Assembly (NCBI RefSeq): GCF_001661345.1
Contig: NW_017962923.1
Coordinates: 186,001 to 250,000, forward strand
DNA length: 64,000 nt
Direction: 5' to 3'
DNA from: Ascoidea rubescens DSM 1968
Taxonomy: Eukaryota > Ascomycota > Saccharomycetes > Ascoideales > Ascoideaceae
Both the position numbers and the translations under genes were made by a program. The notes beneath the pieces were generated by a model that ran no database searches, was not told the DNA's origin, and saw only the letters and a list, made by a program, of their open reading frames with translations. How positions within the stretch are numbered: position 1 is the stretch's first letter; each line of letters begins with the position of its first letter. Below are positions 38,441-49,228 of the stretch, piece after piece.

Positions 38441-39952
38441 TTAGGCAGATAAAATTCTCATTGTGTTTGAATGACCAAGACCTCTAGTCCAACCTTGAAT
38501 TGCAATTATGGTATCACCCTTTTTAATAATTTTTAGCATAGCAGCATCAGCGATGGCAGTTTGCAATCTTAATTCAACATCAGATTGCCAATCATCTAAT
38601 CTATCTTCAGAATAGACGAATGGATAAACACCTCTATACAAATGAGCATATCTTGCGGATTTGGGGTTTCTTGTAATCATAATGATTGGGCAAATAGGTC
38701 TGTATTTGGATACTAGTCTTGCAGTTGTACCAGATGTTGATAAAACAACAATAGCTTTTGCGTTTTGTTCATAAGAAGCGGCAACAGCAGCACAAGCAAT
38801 TGTTTCGACAGTTTCTGTTGGTTTTTTTGTTTCATCTCTAATATCGTTAAACAAGGCTGGATAAGGAATTGTTTGTTCAGCTAATAAGGCAGTGTTATGC
38901 ATCATTGTGACAGCCTCAATTGGATAGTTACCTTTTGCAGTTTCACCGGATAACATGACACAATCGGCACCATCTAAAATAGCATTAGCGACATCAGAGA
39001 CCTCAGCTCTTGTTGGTCTTGGGTTATAGGTCATTGATTCCAACATTTGAGTAGCGCAAATGACGGGTTTTCCAGCCAAATTGCATTTCGCTATTAGTTT
39101 TTTTTGAACCAAAAAGACTTCAGGAGCAGGGATTTCAATACCTAAATCACCTCTTGCAACCATGACACCATCAGTTACTTTTAAAATTTCATCAAAGTTG
39201 TCGACACCTTGTTGAGATTCTATTTTAACGATGATTTGAATATTTTTACCGTCTTGACCTAAAACATCTCTAATATCTAAAACATCCTGGGCAGTTCTAA
39301 TGAAAGAGGCAAAGACCATGTGGACGTTATTATCAACACCAAATCTCAAATCCTGTTTGTCCTTTTCAGATAAGGCAGGTAAGTCGACGTCTGTTCCAGG
39401 CAAATTGATACCTTTATGAGAGCAAATTTTACCAGCGTTGATTGAAATGACTTTTAAATTTTGATTGTCCAAAACTTCTAATACTTCAAAAGATAATACA
39501 CCATCATCGACATAAATGATTTTCCCGGGCTTGATGACCTTTGTGATATTTTTATAATCAATATACATGGTTTTGTCATCTGAAGAATATATATAATCGT
39601 CGTTAGTTGTAAAGATCATTTCATGATTAGGAGGAATAGGGTATTCTTTGTCATCTAAAGTTGTACCACTTCTAATTTCAGGACCTTTTGTATCTAAAGC
39701 AATACCCAATGGTCTTCCAGGGAATATTTGTTCTGATTTTCTTGCATTGTTTATCACACTTGCATGGTAGTCATAAGAACCATGAGAAAAATTCATTCTA
39801 ACAATATTTAAACCCGCTTTTCTCAACTTTGTGATCATTTCGACAGAGTTTGTCTTTGGGCCAATGGTCCCAATGATAGAAGAGCGACGATAGGAGGATT
39901 GTAATTCATCGTCAGAAATCTTTAAATTTGTCATCCAAGATAATCTTGACAT
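38441..39952 (-). CDS. CDC19: Pyruvate kinase
   Basis: This cytosolic enzyme makes pyruvate and ATP from phosphoenolpyruvate and ADP, the last step of glycolysis. Its 503 residues match the usual yeast length (about 500). Seen: the active-site start [15 protein letters not shown], the K-x-E metal/phosphoryl block [62 protein letters not shown], and the fructose-1,6-bisphosphate site [15 protein letters not shown] with [12 protein letters not shown]. The enzyme should therefore be FBP-activated. Codon use is strongly biased, as expected for a highly expressed gene, and no CTG codon occurs in the frame. The leader (39953-40170) is C/T-rich on the coding strand, typical of yeast glycolytic genes. 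It is divergent to ATG16. Confidence 0.97.
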   Translation of the reverse strand: MSRLSWMTNLKISDDELQSSYRRSSIIGTIGPKTNSVEMITKLRKAGLNIVRMNFSHGSYDYHASVINNARKSEQIFPGRPLGIALDTKGPEIRSGTTLDDKEYPIPPNHEMIFTTNDDYIYSSDDKTMYIDYKNITKVIKPGKIIYVDDGVLSFEVLEVLDNQNLKVISINAGKICSHKGINLPGTDVDLPALSEKDKQDLRFGVDNNVHMVFASFIRTAQDVLDIRDVLGQDGKNIQIIVKIESQQGVDNFDEILKVTDGVMVARGDLGIEIPAPEVFLVQKKLIAKCNLAGKPVICATQMLESMTYNPRPTRAEVSDVANAILDGADCVMLSGETAKGNYPIEAVTMMHNTALLAEQTIPYPALFNDIRDETKKPTETVETIACAAVAASYEQNAKAIVVLSTSGTTARLVSKYRPICPIIMITRNPKSARYAHLYRGVYPFVYSEDRLDDWQSDVELRLQTAIADAAMLKIIKKGDTIIAIQGWTRGLGHSNTMRILSA

Positions 39953-40535
39953 TGTTGCTGATGGATATAGTATAGAGGAAATTAAGAGAAACTAAACAAG
40001 TGAATCAAGTGAAAGTGAAGAAAGCAAAAAGTCAAAAGGTCAAAAGCTTGAGACTTGAAGAAATATAACGAATTGTAGTGAAGTTGATGAAAAAATCTTA
40101 AAAAGCAAAAAAAGTAAAAGAAGCAGAGCAGACAAAGGCGTTTAAATAAGAGAGGAAAAGCAGAGATATTCAGCAACAAGACTGTTGCACGCTCCAACTG
40201 CGGGAGGATATCAGTGTTGGCTTGTCTGCTGATGGTCTCTGGCTGTTTCTGCTCTTGCTGTCAACCGCTGCGTCTTGTCTCACCTTGACAGCTGCCCCGT
40301 GCCACTGGCCCACCACCAGCATGGCGCGGAGCCCGCCCGCGATAGGCGGATAGCGCGAGCGGGCTGACGGCATTGGCCACCACCTGGTCCGCTCTGCGTT
40401 TCGCGCAACGTGTCCGATGCTGCTCTTCCGGTGCTGCTCTTCCGGCGGCACGTGTGCCACGAGTGCACGTGCCTCACTGCTACTTGTGCTCCCGGAAGAT
40501 TTTCGGGAGTTGGCAACACAAACACTTGTACATCC
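39953..40535. promoter_or_regulatory. Divergent promoter of pyruvate kinase and ATG16
   Basis: The pyruvate-kinase-proximal 200 bp are purine-rich on +. The centre is very GC-rich. It has an inverted repeat AGCCCGC (40330-40336) / GCGGGCT (40359-40365), a perfect 14-bp tandem duplication TGCTGCTCTTCCGG (40418-40431 and 40432-40445), and CACGTG at 40449-40454 and 40466-40471. CTTCC is the core of Gcr1 sites and CACGTG is bound by Tye7/Cbf1-type bHLH proteins, both known glycolytic regulators in other yeasts. Use of these sites here is inference. Confidence 0.65.
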
Positions 40536-41093
40536 ATGGATTCTCGCGCAGATGAGCTTTGGAAGGAAAAGGTCGTGCGTTTGTTGGACCAGAGAGACGC
40601 CTATGAGGACCTCTCTACGGAATACTTTCATTCCTTTCATGTTCTTCTAGAAAGAGCCTTCCTGGTTGAACCTCTCCTCGCTGCCAACTCTCAACTTCTC
40701 TCTTCTCCAAATTCTCCAGACCATAAATCTGCTGCACAACTATTGGCACAGCTTTCGGTCTTGAAAAAGCAAAATGAAACCCTCTCTTTAAATTGCAGTA
40801 GACTATCTTCATCGAACAAAGACTTGGTTTCCGATGTAAATAACCTAAAGAAACACTTGAATTTCAAGGTTGAGGAAAACCTAATGAAAAACAACGCTTT
40901 GAATTTGATCAACGATGAGCTATTGTCTTTGCAAATCCAAAATAATTTGTTACAGGACAAAATCTCTAATTTAGAATCAGAAAATCAAACCTTGGTCAAC
41001 AGATGGATTGATAAGGTTAAAAGCGATGCTGATAAAATTAACGATGCCAACGACTTTTTGCAAAACTATAAAAATTTTACCAAAAAAAAATAA
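40536..41093 (+). CDS. ATG16: Autophagy protein Atg16
   Basis: Atg16 dimerises through a coiled coil and binds Atg5, so that Atg12-Atg5-Atg16 directs Atg8 lipidation at the phagophore. The 185-residue form starts at 40536 (MDSRADELWKEKVV). The N-terminal helix ELWKEKVVRLLDQRDAYEDL is the Atg5-binding element. A long heptad region follows, and the C-terminal ENQTLVNRWIDKVKSDADKINDAN is the fungal Atg16 signature. In-frame codons upstream to 40410 encode Cys/Arg-rich sequence through the CACGTG/CTTCC promoter elements and were excluded. S. cerevisiae Atg16 is 150 residues. It converges on the YJR098C-like gene, leaving 53 bp. Confidence 0.9.
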   Translation: MDSRADELWKEKVVRLLDQRDAYEDLSTEYFHSFHVLLERAFLVEPLLAANSQLLSSPNSPDHKSAAQLLAQLSVLKKQNETLSLNCSRLSSSNKDLVSDVNNLKKHLNFKVEENLMKNNALNLINDELLSLQIQNNLLQDKISNLESENQTLVNRWIDKVKSDADKINDANDFLQNYKNFTKKK

Positions 41094-41146
41094 CAACCTT
41101 TTATGTCTTGGTTTCTCTGTTCTCTGTTTCTCTGTTTCTTAGTTAC

Positions 41147-44098
41147 TCAATCTTTTTCAAGCTTAATGGCTTCAAAACATTCCTTTAGCTCTTTTAGTTC
41201 TTTAGTAATAGGCTCCCATTCATCATATCTTTTCTTTAAATTTCGTATAATCTGTCTTGATTCAAGACTTTTGACCTTTCTAATCTCATTTATCACATTA
41301 TTTAATATCCAAGGTAAATAATAAATATTTTTAGATATTTTCTTGCAATCAATCTGCTTTATTTCAAATCCAAAATCGTCATTTTCATTTTCATTTTCAT
41401 TTTCATTTTCATTTCCATTTCCATTTTCATTTCCATTTCCATTTTCATTTCCATTTCCATCTTTATCACTTTTTTCACTATTTAAAAATCCGTAATCAGT
41501 GGTTTCCAACACATTTTGAATTCCATTAATATAAACCTGCCGTTCGTGATAAATCTTAGAATGGCCACCACCAGTTAAATTTCCCATTAAATATTTACTA
41601 ATTTCTTGGATTAACCCAAAATCAGAAAACCCAACATTTGTAATTAACACGCAAATATGAATCAAATCAATTAAAAATCTGCAATCTTTAAATTCATTTT
41701 CTAATAATGGCCCATGAATAAAAACTCCCCTATAAATATTTGGATGATTCATTTGATAACAAAGTGATGAAAATAATGGAACCAATTGATCATTAATCGA
41801 CCCTATAAATGTCACCTTAACATTATTTCTTAAAATAATTTTAAGACTTTCAATCAAATTCTTGGACTGCTTCGATTTAGGATTTTGAAATTCAAATAAT
41901 TCCATCATTATATCTGCTTCTAATGTAGAATATGCCCGAATTAAATATCGCTCTTCTAATCCAGGAAATGGCCCAAGACAAATCCCTGCCATTCCAATTA
42001 ACCCAATTTTTTTAATATTTTTAACAATCTCATATTTTTCTTTTATTAACTTAGCCAATATATTTATCGAAACCGGAACACCTTGTGAATGTGTCGCAAA
42101 TAACAATAAATCACACTTCATTATCTTATCATACCAATTTTCCAACAATTTACTCAAATTATCAACCCTATCGCTGATTCTTCCCTCTCCTTCTAACGCA
42201 ATTGTTTCAATATCCAAATCCATTTGATTCTCTATCCCCCATTCTATCAATGCTTCTTTACACTCACTCGCAAACTTAATTGATGTTCCCGTCGGCTGTC
42301 CGATTAATGTTCGAACTATTTTTATAGGAAAAAACCCATGAACACCAATAACAATACATTTATGCACTTTATGATATAAATTTTTTGAAGGAATATGATA
42401 TAAATGTCTTTCTTCTGGTATTATACTTCTAATCAAATTCTCATTATAACTTTCCTGTTTAATTTTTTTACAATAAAAATTTAAAAAATATCTATTTATA
42501 ACTAATCTTATTCTTGTACCTATAGAAATATCTCGATAACAAGAATACAAAGGAGGCAAAACTAAATTGTTTTTCCCAAGTGATAAATTAGAATTCTCCA
42601 AAAAATTTTTATTGCTAATATTGCTATCAGCAAAATTACTCTCTTCCACAGTTTCCATTGGTGTAATCGGAGAAAATGAACTAGAGAGTTTTGCAGGATG
42701 AGTTTCTGAATTAGTTCCTGTTACAGCTAACTCACTGGCACTTTTATTCGAACTCCAAAATCCCCATGATTTTCCTTGATTTGTTTTATTTTCCAAGTTT
42801 CCATTTAAATTGTTTGAAAAATTGCTATTTGTAGTTATTATTTTTTTGGCTAGTTTGGCACTCTCAGATTCTTGATTGGAATTTATATCAGAATTTACAT
42901 CATTATAATTTGATTGATTATCTGTAATATTGTTGTTTTTCGACTTCCAAAACCATTGAAGCCAATTGTTTTGCATATCAATTTGATTTTCAGGATGCTT
43001 TTGATTCAAGATAAGTTGATCTTGTCTAAGGATACTAGACGTGTTATCTTTATGAATGCTTTGATTTTGATTTGAACTTTTGGTAACAGAATATTTCCGA
43101 CCCAACCAGGTTTTTTTAACAATTAAATTTTCATCTTCAACAATAACAGAATTATTTTTGGTGTTATTTAAAGACGTATTATTATCTTGATTTTTATTTG
43201 AGTTTACTGAATTTGATGATATCCTTGAATTGGTAGAATTATTTGAATCTAAAGATGACTCCTGTGTGACCACATGGCTAGAAAGCTGAATATTTTTGTT
43301 GGAACTTATCATTAAATCTGTCAGAGGCTGAGATTGAGATTGAGATTGGGATTGTTCAAATGATAATTTTGACCACCAGCTTTTTTTCCTTCCATTATGA
43401 ATATGATTGGAAACAAAGTTGGTATTAGAATTGCTATTATTTTTGTAACTATTTTTTGGTGTAGAAGTATTTGAAAGGGAATCACTAGTAGGATTAATTC
43501 GATTATTAAGAATATTTGATTTTTTACTCATCATTTTATTTTTGAATTCATACTCATTAAAGTTGGGGTAGCTTTCATTTTCATTGCCACTATCAGAATC
43601 ATTATCGTTATAATGATGATGGTCATTATTATTATCGTTATAGCCATTGATATCACCATTATTATCAAAGTGGTTATCGTGATTGTTATTTTTTTTTTTA
43701 TTATTATTATTCTTTTGATTCAATTCAACATTTCTTGGAACCTCAATTTTATTTTCATTCTGAACAACAGCAATTTTGCTATTATCTATGATCTTTTTTC
43801 GTGTATTTTGGTTTGTACTTTTACTGTTATATTGTTTTCTTAGCTCAGAAATTCTAATAGGATCAATAGCCTCAGACATTTTCCTAAGATACACAGTATT
43901 TAAATTTATGTTCCAACTATTGTTGTTATTGAAATCAGAAGGAGCATTATCAATACTGTCATGATTGTTATTGCCGTTGTCATTTCCATAGCCTTTACTA
44001 TCTTTATCATCATTATCACTATCGTTATCACTATCGTTATCACTATCAGCACTATTATTTTTTTTGCCTAAATAGTTAATTTTATCTTCAAAAGCCAT
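41147..44098 (-). CDS. YJR098C-like protein with alpha/beta-hydrolase-type motif
   Basis: This 983-residue protein has a conserved C-terminal half (about 515-850) resembling the uncharacterised S. cerevisiae YJR098C family. It contains HKCIVIGVHGFFPIKIVRTLIGQPTGTSIKFA, IETIALEGEGRISDRVDNL, and FATHSQGVPVSINILAKLI with a G/H-S-Q-G nucleophile-elbow-like HSQG (Ser near 670), then KIGLIGMAGICLGPF. These suggest an alpha/beta-hydrolase fold; I cannot confirm a catalytic triad or substrate. The N-terminal half is low complexity (Asn, Ser, Asp, alternating Gln-Ser). Near the C-terminus a hexanucleotide repeat (41382-41460 on +, CATTTT/CATTTC units) encodes alternating Asn/Glu/Gly. It is divergent to the SNAPIN-like gene. 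Confidence 0.7.
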   Translation of the reverse strand: MAFEDKINYLGKKNNSADSDNDSDNDSDNDDKDSKGYGNDNGNNNHDSIDNAPSDFNNNNSWNINLNTVYLRKMSEAIDPIRISELRKQYNSKSTNQNTRKKIIDNSKIAVVQNENKIEVPRNVELNQKNNNNKKKNNNHDNHFDNNGDINGYNDNNNDHHHYNDNDSDSGNENESYPNFNEYEFKNKMMSKKSNILNNRINPTSDSLSNTSTPKNSYKNNSNSNTNFVSNHIHNGRKKSWWSKLSFEQSQSQSQSQPLTDLMISSNKNIQLSSHVVTQESSLDSNNSTNSRISSNSVNSNKNQDNNTSLNNTKNNSVIVEDENLIVKKTWLGRKYSVTKSSNQNQSIHKDNTSSILRQDQLILNQKHPENQIDMQNNWLQWFWKSKNNNITDNQSNYNDVNSDINSNQESESAKLAKKIITTNSNFSNNLNGNLENKTNQGKSWGFWSSNKSASELAVTGTNSETHPAKLSSSFSPITPMETVEESNFADSNISNKNFLENSNLSLGKNNLVLPPLYSCYRDISIGTRIRLVINRYFLNFYCKKIKQESYNENLIRSIIPEERHLYHIPSKNLYHKVHKCIVIGVHGFFPIKIVRTLIGQPTGTSIKFASECKEALIEWGIENQMDLDIETIALEGEGRISDRVDNLSKLLENWYDKIMKCDLLLFATHSQGVPVSINILAKLIKEKYEIVKNIKKIGLIGMAGICLGPFPGLEERYLIRAYSTLEADIMMELFEFQNPKSKQSKNLIESLKIILRNNVKVTFIGSINDQLVPLFSSLCYQMNHPNIYRGVFIHGPLLENEFKDCRFLIDLIHICVLITNVGFSDFGLIQEISKYLMGNLTGGGHSKIYHERQVYINGIQNVLETTDYGFLNSEKSDKDGNGNENGNGNENGNGNENENENENENDDFGFEIKQIDCKKISKNIYYLPWILNNVINEIRKVKSLESRQIIRNLKKRYDEWEPITKELKELKECFEAIKLEKD

Positions 44099-44316
44099 CT
44101 TGATTGAAGAAAAAATTAAAACGCAATTTGCAAATTAATATGTTGCTTATCTTCGATATAACTCAAAATGGCGAGGTTGCAGTTGAAAAAAGCCGTTGAA
44201 AGCCGGTCCAAGATTACCCTATCAATAAGAAATACAGGAAATGAATAGGAAACAATTGCACCACACAGTTGAGTGTTTGAGTAAGAATTTCTGCAGTTGA
44301 AATCAAAAAAATAGAA
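44099..44316. promoter_or_regulatory. Divergent promoter, YJR098C-like gene and SNAPIN-like gene
   Basis: This 218-bp region has a moderately G+C-rich centre (GTTGAAAAAAGCCGTTGAAAGCCGG, a GTTGAAA-AGCCG direct repeat at about 44182-44205). No clear TATA box is present. Confidence 0.4.
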
Positions 44317-44784
44317 ATGTCATTTAATAATAAATTCAGATTCAACAGACCTAACAGTTTGGATTATGATCATGAGTCTTCATCAGTGGTATCTAATGTT
44401 ACAACTTCGACAAGCAACTCTGCATCTTCAAATATCCATCCGTTAGAACTAATTGTTCAGTCAATTATAGGACCTTCAATAGAATCTTATTCAAAAAAAT
44501 TGAACAATTTACAAGAGTCACAAATGGTGTTAACGTCAAGAATAAAATTGTTACAAATTAGAATTGCAAATATTGACAAAGACCTTGATCTAATAGACTT
44601 AAATCAGTTGAACAATTTGGACAACGAGATCAATTTCAAAATTAAAATGCTTAAGGAAAAGCTTGTGGGAATTTTCAATTTGTTGAAAGTGATTGAGAAC
44701 AGAGTGAACAAAATCAGCAACAACATTATCTTAGATCAACAGGAAAGACTCAAAGAGCAGGTTGGCAGTACAAAGCAAAAATGA
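44317..44784 (+). CDS. SNN1: SNAPIN-like BLOC-1 subunit
   Basis: This small 155-residue helical protein has a Ser/Asn-rich head (1-45) and a predicted coiled-coil body. LIVQSIIGPSIESYSKKLNNLQESQMVLTSRIKLLQIRI parallels SNAPIN (a helix, then L-x3-hh-ES-Q-x2-L-x3-I-x2-L). It is followed by a second helix with the spacing of the family and a basic end (NNIILDQQERLKEQ). In yeast BLOC-1, the SNAPIN subunit Snn1 helps link Rab5-GAP Msb3 to endosomes. The identification is by pattern only; another short coiled-coil subunit such as Bli1 is possible. Confidence 0.55.
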   Translation: MSFNNKFRFNRPNSLDYDHESSSVVSNVTTSTSNSASSNIHPLELIVQSIIGPSIESYSKKLNNLQESQMVLTSRIKLLQIRIANIDKDLDLIDLNQLNNLDNEINFKIKMLKEKLVGIFNLLKVIENRVNKISNNIILDQQERLKEQVGSTKQK

Positions 44785-45410
44785 CGGAGGATGGTGCTGT
44801 TCAGAAAGGATAAGGAAAAACATTTAAATGGTTTCACGATTTTAGGGCTCTTTACGAACACGTGTTCGTTTAGTGCTTACAGTCGATCATCATGCACGCG
44901 CATTGCGCATGTGCTCTGACGCAAACTTCCGTCATCTTGTAGTAGCTTCCAAAACTATGGGTATTCCAAAAACCTCTCACAGTCGGATTCAACCAGTCTC
45001 GAAACAAAAACAGAACTAAAATTGCATAAAATTTGGTACAAAACATTTATAGCTTAAGCAATTTTATTTTATGAAATTTATATTTTATGGAACTTATATT
45101 TTATGGAAATTTAATACGAGCTAAAACCCAGAAGGAAAATTTTATTTTGATATAATTTAAATGGAACAGAAATTATAAAATGAAGTGCGAGCATAATTTT
45201 CAACCGTGCCTATTTATAATAATAATTAATTATTCTATTATTCTTTATGTAATTGATATATTTAGCAATTAAAAATAATTAATGCTCACTTTGATAATAA
45301 ATTAGTGATAAACTATAAAGCACTAACAAACAAATATCAAATGTGTACAAAGGGGTTATTTTTAAAGTAATCACAAGGTTTTTCTTTTTTGTTTTGAATT
45401 TAATTTTAAT

Positions 45411-45499
<89 letters not shown>

Positions 45500-45667
45500 T
45501 TTCTGATCAATTATCAGTGATTAAACATAAAATAAATGGGTAATTGGAAATATTTCCCTCCCCTTAAAAAAAACAAAACCTAAAGGTACCATCATGAATT
45601 AAAATTTGGAATATTATTTATAAAAATGAATATTGACAAAAATAATTTGTTGAATTTCAAATTATTA
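44785..45667. other. Convergent intergenic region with a GC-rich, palindromic promoter-like block and a (TAA)n array
   Basis: Both flanking genes end here, yet 44820-45010 looks like the promoters elsewhere in the window. It is G+C-richer and has a perfect 16-bp palindrome ACGAACACGTGTTCGT (44854-44869) centred on CACGTG, and GCGCATTGCGC nearby (about 44900-44910). AT-rich sequence follows, then a (TAA/AAT) microsatellite of about 29 units (45412-45499). No open frame of note and no tRNA was found. A non-coding transcript is possible. Confidence 0.5.
45412..45499. repeat. (TAA)n trinucleotide microsatellite, about 29 units
   Basis: An uninterrupted TAA/AAT array in the convergent spacer 3' of PHO2. 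It is non-coding, unlike the poly-Asn arrays inside genes, and is probably length-variable. Confidence 0.9.
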
Positions 45668-46801
45668 TCATACTGTTGATTGTGCAGCTAATTGACCAGT
45701 TCCTGAATTTTTGTCATTATTACTATTTGTTGGATTGTTACTATTTGTTGGGTTGTTACTATTGCTATTGGTAATAATATTATGATTATTAGTAGCATTG
45801 TTATCATCTTTGATATTATTAATACTAATACTTGTGCATTCGTTATTATTAACTGTGGTATTAGCATTAATGTTATTGATAAAAGGGTTGCCATTAACAG
45901 GTCCAATGCGATTTAAATTGCTGCTGATTGAAAATTTATTCGTGTTTTCTAAATTCCCTCTAGGCTCAACGCTATTTCGAATATTGGATGAGATTGGAGC
46001 ATATTGTGGGTTTAAATGTGATTGAAAATAACGATTTTTAGCAATAAAATCTGAACTGATAGAAGGCGACTTGGAATTCCAGTTGGTGGAAGAACTCAAT
46101 TTTCTCATGTTTTCATTTGTATTTGGTTCAGCGAAGGATAAATTTGTTGATGTCGATTGATAGCTAGGCAGAATATAATCAATCTGACTATCAAAGGAGA
46201 GTGGAGCAGTTGAGGTAGTTGAGACATTTGAAGTAGCTGAGGTTAAAGGCTGATTCAGTGAGAAAAAAGATATACTGCTGCTGTTAGTTGTAGGATTCGA
46301 ATAACCTGGATTTTCTTGAAATTTATCTTTACTAAGATCAATGTTGTTGTAGATATTCATATAATGTGTGTTTACTTGATGATTAAGTTGGGTATAATTC
46401 GGATTGGCAGTTTTCTTAAATTGATAATTATTTGGATTAAAGGAACCTAAAGGGCTTATGAAATTATTATTATTGCTATTATATGACTGTATTGTTAAAA
46501 GTTGAGAATTATTTTGAGAAAAAGGAATTGGGCTAGGGATTGAATGTTTTTGATTTAAGAAATTGCCATGAATATTAGGAATAATGTTATTAGCATCAAT
46601 ATTAATATTATTTAAATTTGTAGTGTTTAAATTCGAAGATGTACTTGTTGGAGCAGTTGAGTGAGTTGTCAAACCAAAATTTGATGTGTTTGACGGATTT
46701 GAAATTAGCAAATATTGGGAGATATCAGATAAATGAGGCAATTTGACCAGAGAATCATTTAAAGAAAGATTTGGGGTGAAATTAATTTGGCTGTTATTGA
46801 G

Positions 46802-46864
<63 letters not shown>

Positions 46865-48538
46865 GGTGATAGTGTTAATTGCAGAAGAATTCAAAAATGA
46901 ATTTGGGTTAGTCTGGCGATTTAAAAGATTGGGAGACGAGTTTATTAAAACGGAAGTATTTTGGGTGTTTAAATTTTGAGTATTTAACAGTGATTGTGAA
47001 GTATTTATGCAACCAAAGGATGTTGGAATTGAGGAGGGATTTTGAGTTGTTGAATATAGCGGATTTTGTTTGTGAGAGTTATGGTTTTGATATTGATTTT
47101 GGTGTGGTTGTGGTTGTGGCTTCAAGATGGGAAGTGTGTGTGATTGAAAAGTTGATGATGGTGGTGGTAGTGGTAGTGGTAGTGATGTTAAATTTGGATT
47201 TTGAATTGGAGCAAAAGGTTTTTGGAAAGAAGGTTGGATTTTAAAATTTTGAGTGGAATGAAATGAAGGAAGTGAAGAAGAAGAAGAAGAGGAAAAAGAT
47301 GAAGAAGATGAAGAAGGAGAATTTGATGAGTTGTTGATGTTTGTATTAGGAGAAGAAGGATTTAAATCTGGAGTATTTAATAAATGGTAATGAATAATAT
47401 TTTGCAAAAATTGTAAAGAATCGGTTGCACCTTTTAGGACATGAGGGGTACTTTTTGGGTTTTGAGAATTTTGAGAATTTTGAAGATTTTTGTTTAAATA
47501 AGCTGAAGCAACTTGCTTCGAATCGGAAAAATCATCACAAATTGACCAAATATTTGACAGACAGCCCTTTTTATCATTAGGGAAGAAAACTGCGAAATTT
47601 GGAGGAGCAGATAAGAATAGTTTTAGGATGCTTAGAGAGTTTGGAATGATTTGGCCTGGTGGAAAAAGATGAGGTTGAAAGTTGGTTGAAATGACGATAT
47701 CTAGAGAGAAAAAAATTCTAAAGATGACTCTTTTAGAATCTATGTTTGAGGCAAAAAAGTAATTTAATTCATTTGTTATTGAAGAATAAAAAACCAAAAA
47801 ATCCACTGAATCTTGCATTAAATTGAATAAAGATTTTGGAGCTAAAGTGAAATCAGGTTTGTGATAAACCAAGCGTAAATTTGAGGTGCCATTTATTTTT
47901 CCTTGTTTAATTCTTTCCCAAGAGCCAACGGTTAAGGAAGCACAGTCGATTAGTAGATAATTGTTTGAAAATTTTAAGGGCAAGTTTTCAAAGGATATCA
48001 TTAAACAACGCATCGCATCATCAGACATTGGAGTAGAAGATTGATCGAGTCTTTCTTGTTTTCTTTGTTTTGCTCTTCTATTTTGGAACCAAATCCTAAC
48101 GGTTTGTTCAGGCATATTCAAGGTTTGGGATAGATGTTTTCTTCTAAAAGCATTTGGGGTTGGATTTTTTTTAAATTCTTCTAGTAAGCGTTTAAGTTTG
48201 TCACCGGATACTCTTGTTCTTTTAAAAGAGGATAAATGTTGATTTTTGTAAGAGTGAGGGTATGATTGATCATTTGGTGGTTGTGGAGTTGGTGAATATT
48301 GAGAAAGAGGGTTTATTTGGAGAGGCTGATTAGATGAAGATGTATTTTTGGGATTTTTGGGATTTTGGGAATTCTGAAAATGAGCAAGCTGTTCTTGGTG
48401 ATTTACAGGCTGGGGCACTTGTTGTTGAGCATATATTTGAGGTTCTGTTTGGGGTTGTATTTGAGGATGAGAGTAAACTTGAATAGGTGGGGGAGTGTTT
48501 AGGGTGTGGTTGACAGAAGTATAAGGATTTTGAGACAT
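45668..48538 (-). CDS. PHO2: Homeodomain transcription factor Pho2/Grf10
   Basis: This nuclear homeodomain activator cooperates in S. cerevisiae with Pho4 (phosphate), Bas1 (purines) and Swi5. The homeodomain spans about residues 104-165: KRTRVSGDKLKRLLEEFKKNPTPNAFRRKHLSQ, ending in MPEQTVRIWFQNRRAKQRKQ, with the helix-3 WFQNRRAK signature and the NPTP loop seen in Pho2. A second conserved block (about 200-330, WERIKQGKINGTSNLRLVYHKPDF, LFFSS-like strands) matches the fungal Pho2/Grf10 region after the homeodomain. The rest of the 956 residues is Asn/Ser/Gln-rich, including a run of about 18 Asn (46801-46863, ATT repeats on +) and a Ser run. It is much longer than S. cerevisiae Pho2 (559). 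Its 3' end is followed by the (TAA)n array. Confidence 0.88.
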
Positions 48539-49228
48539 GAATAAAAGATTATGCTGATTTTAAAGATTAAAATAAGTACTTGACATGAGATACATGAGAT
48601 ACATGAAATACACGAAATAAAATAAAATAAATAAAATAAAATGAAATAATATAAAAAAGAAAGAAAGAAAGAAAGAAAGTAAAAAGATGCACTGAGATAT
48701 ATTATAGAATATATTACAGGATATATATTGGAATATATATTAGAATATACTATATGGGCAGTGTGATTATTTTGTGCAATTCGTAAAAGATAAGAGAAAT
48801 GAAAAAAAAGAAAAAAACTTGCAAAGTGGTTTTGTGACGAGCGGAGGTTTAAATAAAGAAAAAGGAGGACAGAGGAGCAGTCAACAAAACTACAGGGGAG
48901 AGCTGGTAGGGAACAGCAAATTATCAGATTGTCTGCGATAATCTTAGATTTCAGCAGGGGAAACAGCATCGGTTCAGGTGTGGCCAACAAGAGGGAAGAG
49001 GTGCACAGCAGAGGTGGTTCGCGAGGGAGCGGCGAAGCGCACACCCCGCGAGCCGAAAGCAGGAGCGACGCTCATCGTCCGATGCTCTTGCGCGAAAACA
49101 CCACCAGCGCGGCCTCAACCTTGTTCGATGCACAATATGAGACATATCCACAGCAGCTGTCTGGGCGCGTGTGGGTACGCGCAGAAGCAGCGCTGCAAAA
49201 GGCAGATGACCGCGCTGCTCAACTGGGT
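48539..49228. promoter_or_regulatory. PHO2 promoter with several tandem repeats
   Basis: Close to the ATG are four 9-bp units (ACATGAGAT twice, ACATGAAAT, ACACGAAAT; 48583-48618), a short (GAAA)n run (48658-48679), and a 48693-48757 block of four to five imperfect 12-bp GAATATATATTA-like units that include TATA boxes. 48930-49228 is GC-rich and reaches the ERT1 stop. The open frames crossing it on both strands are shadows of GC-rich sequence. Confidence 0.55.

Noticed and set aside
44985-45005. Possible tRNA B-box (GGTTGAATCC on the minus strand)
   Set aside because: Deviates from GGTTCGAATCC, and no A-box or cloverleaf pairing could be built around it. No tRNA was supported anywhere in the window.
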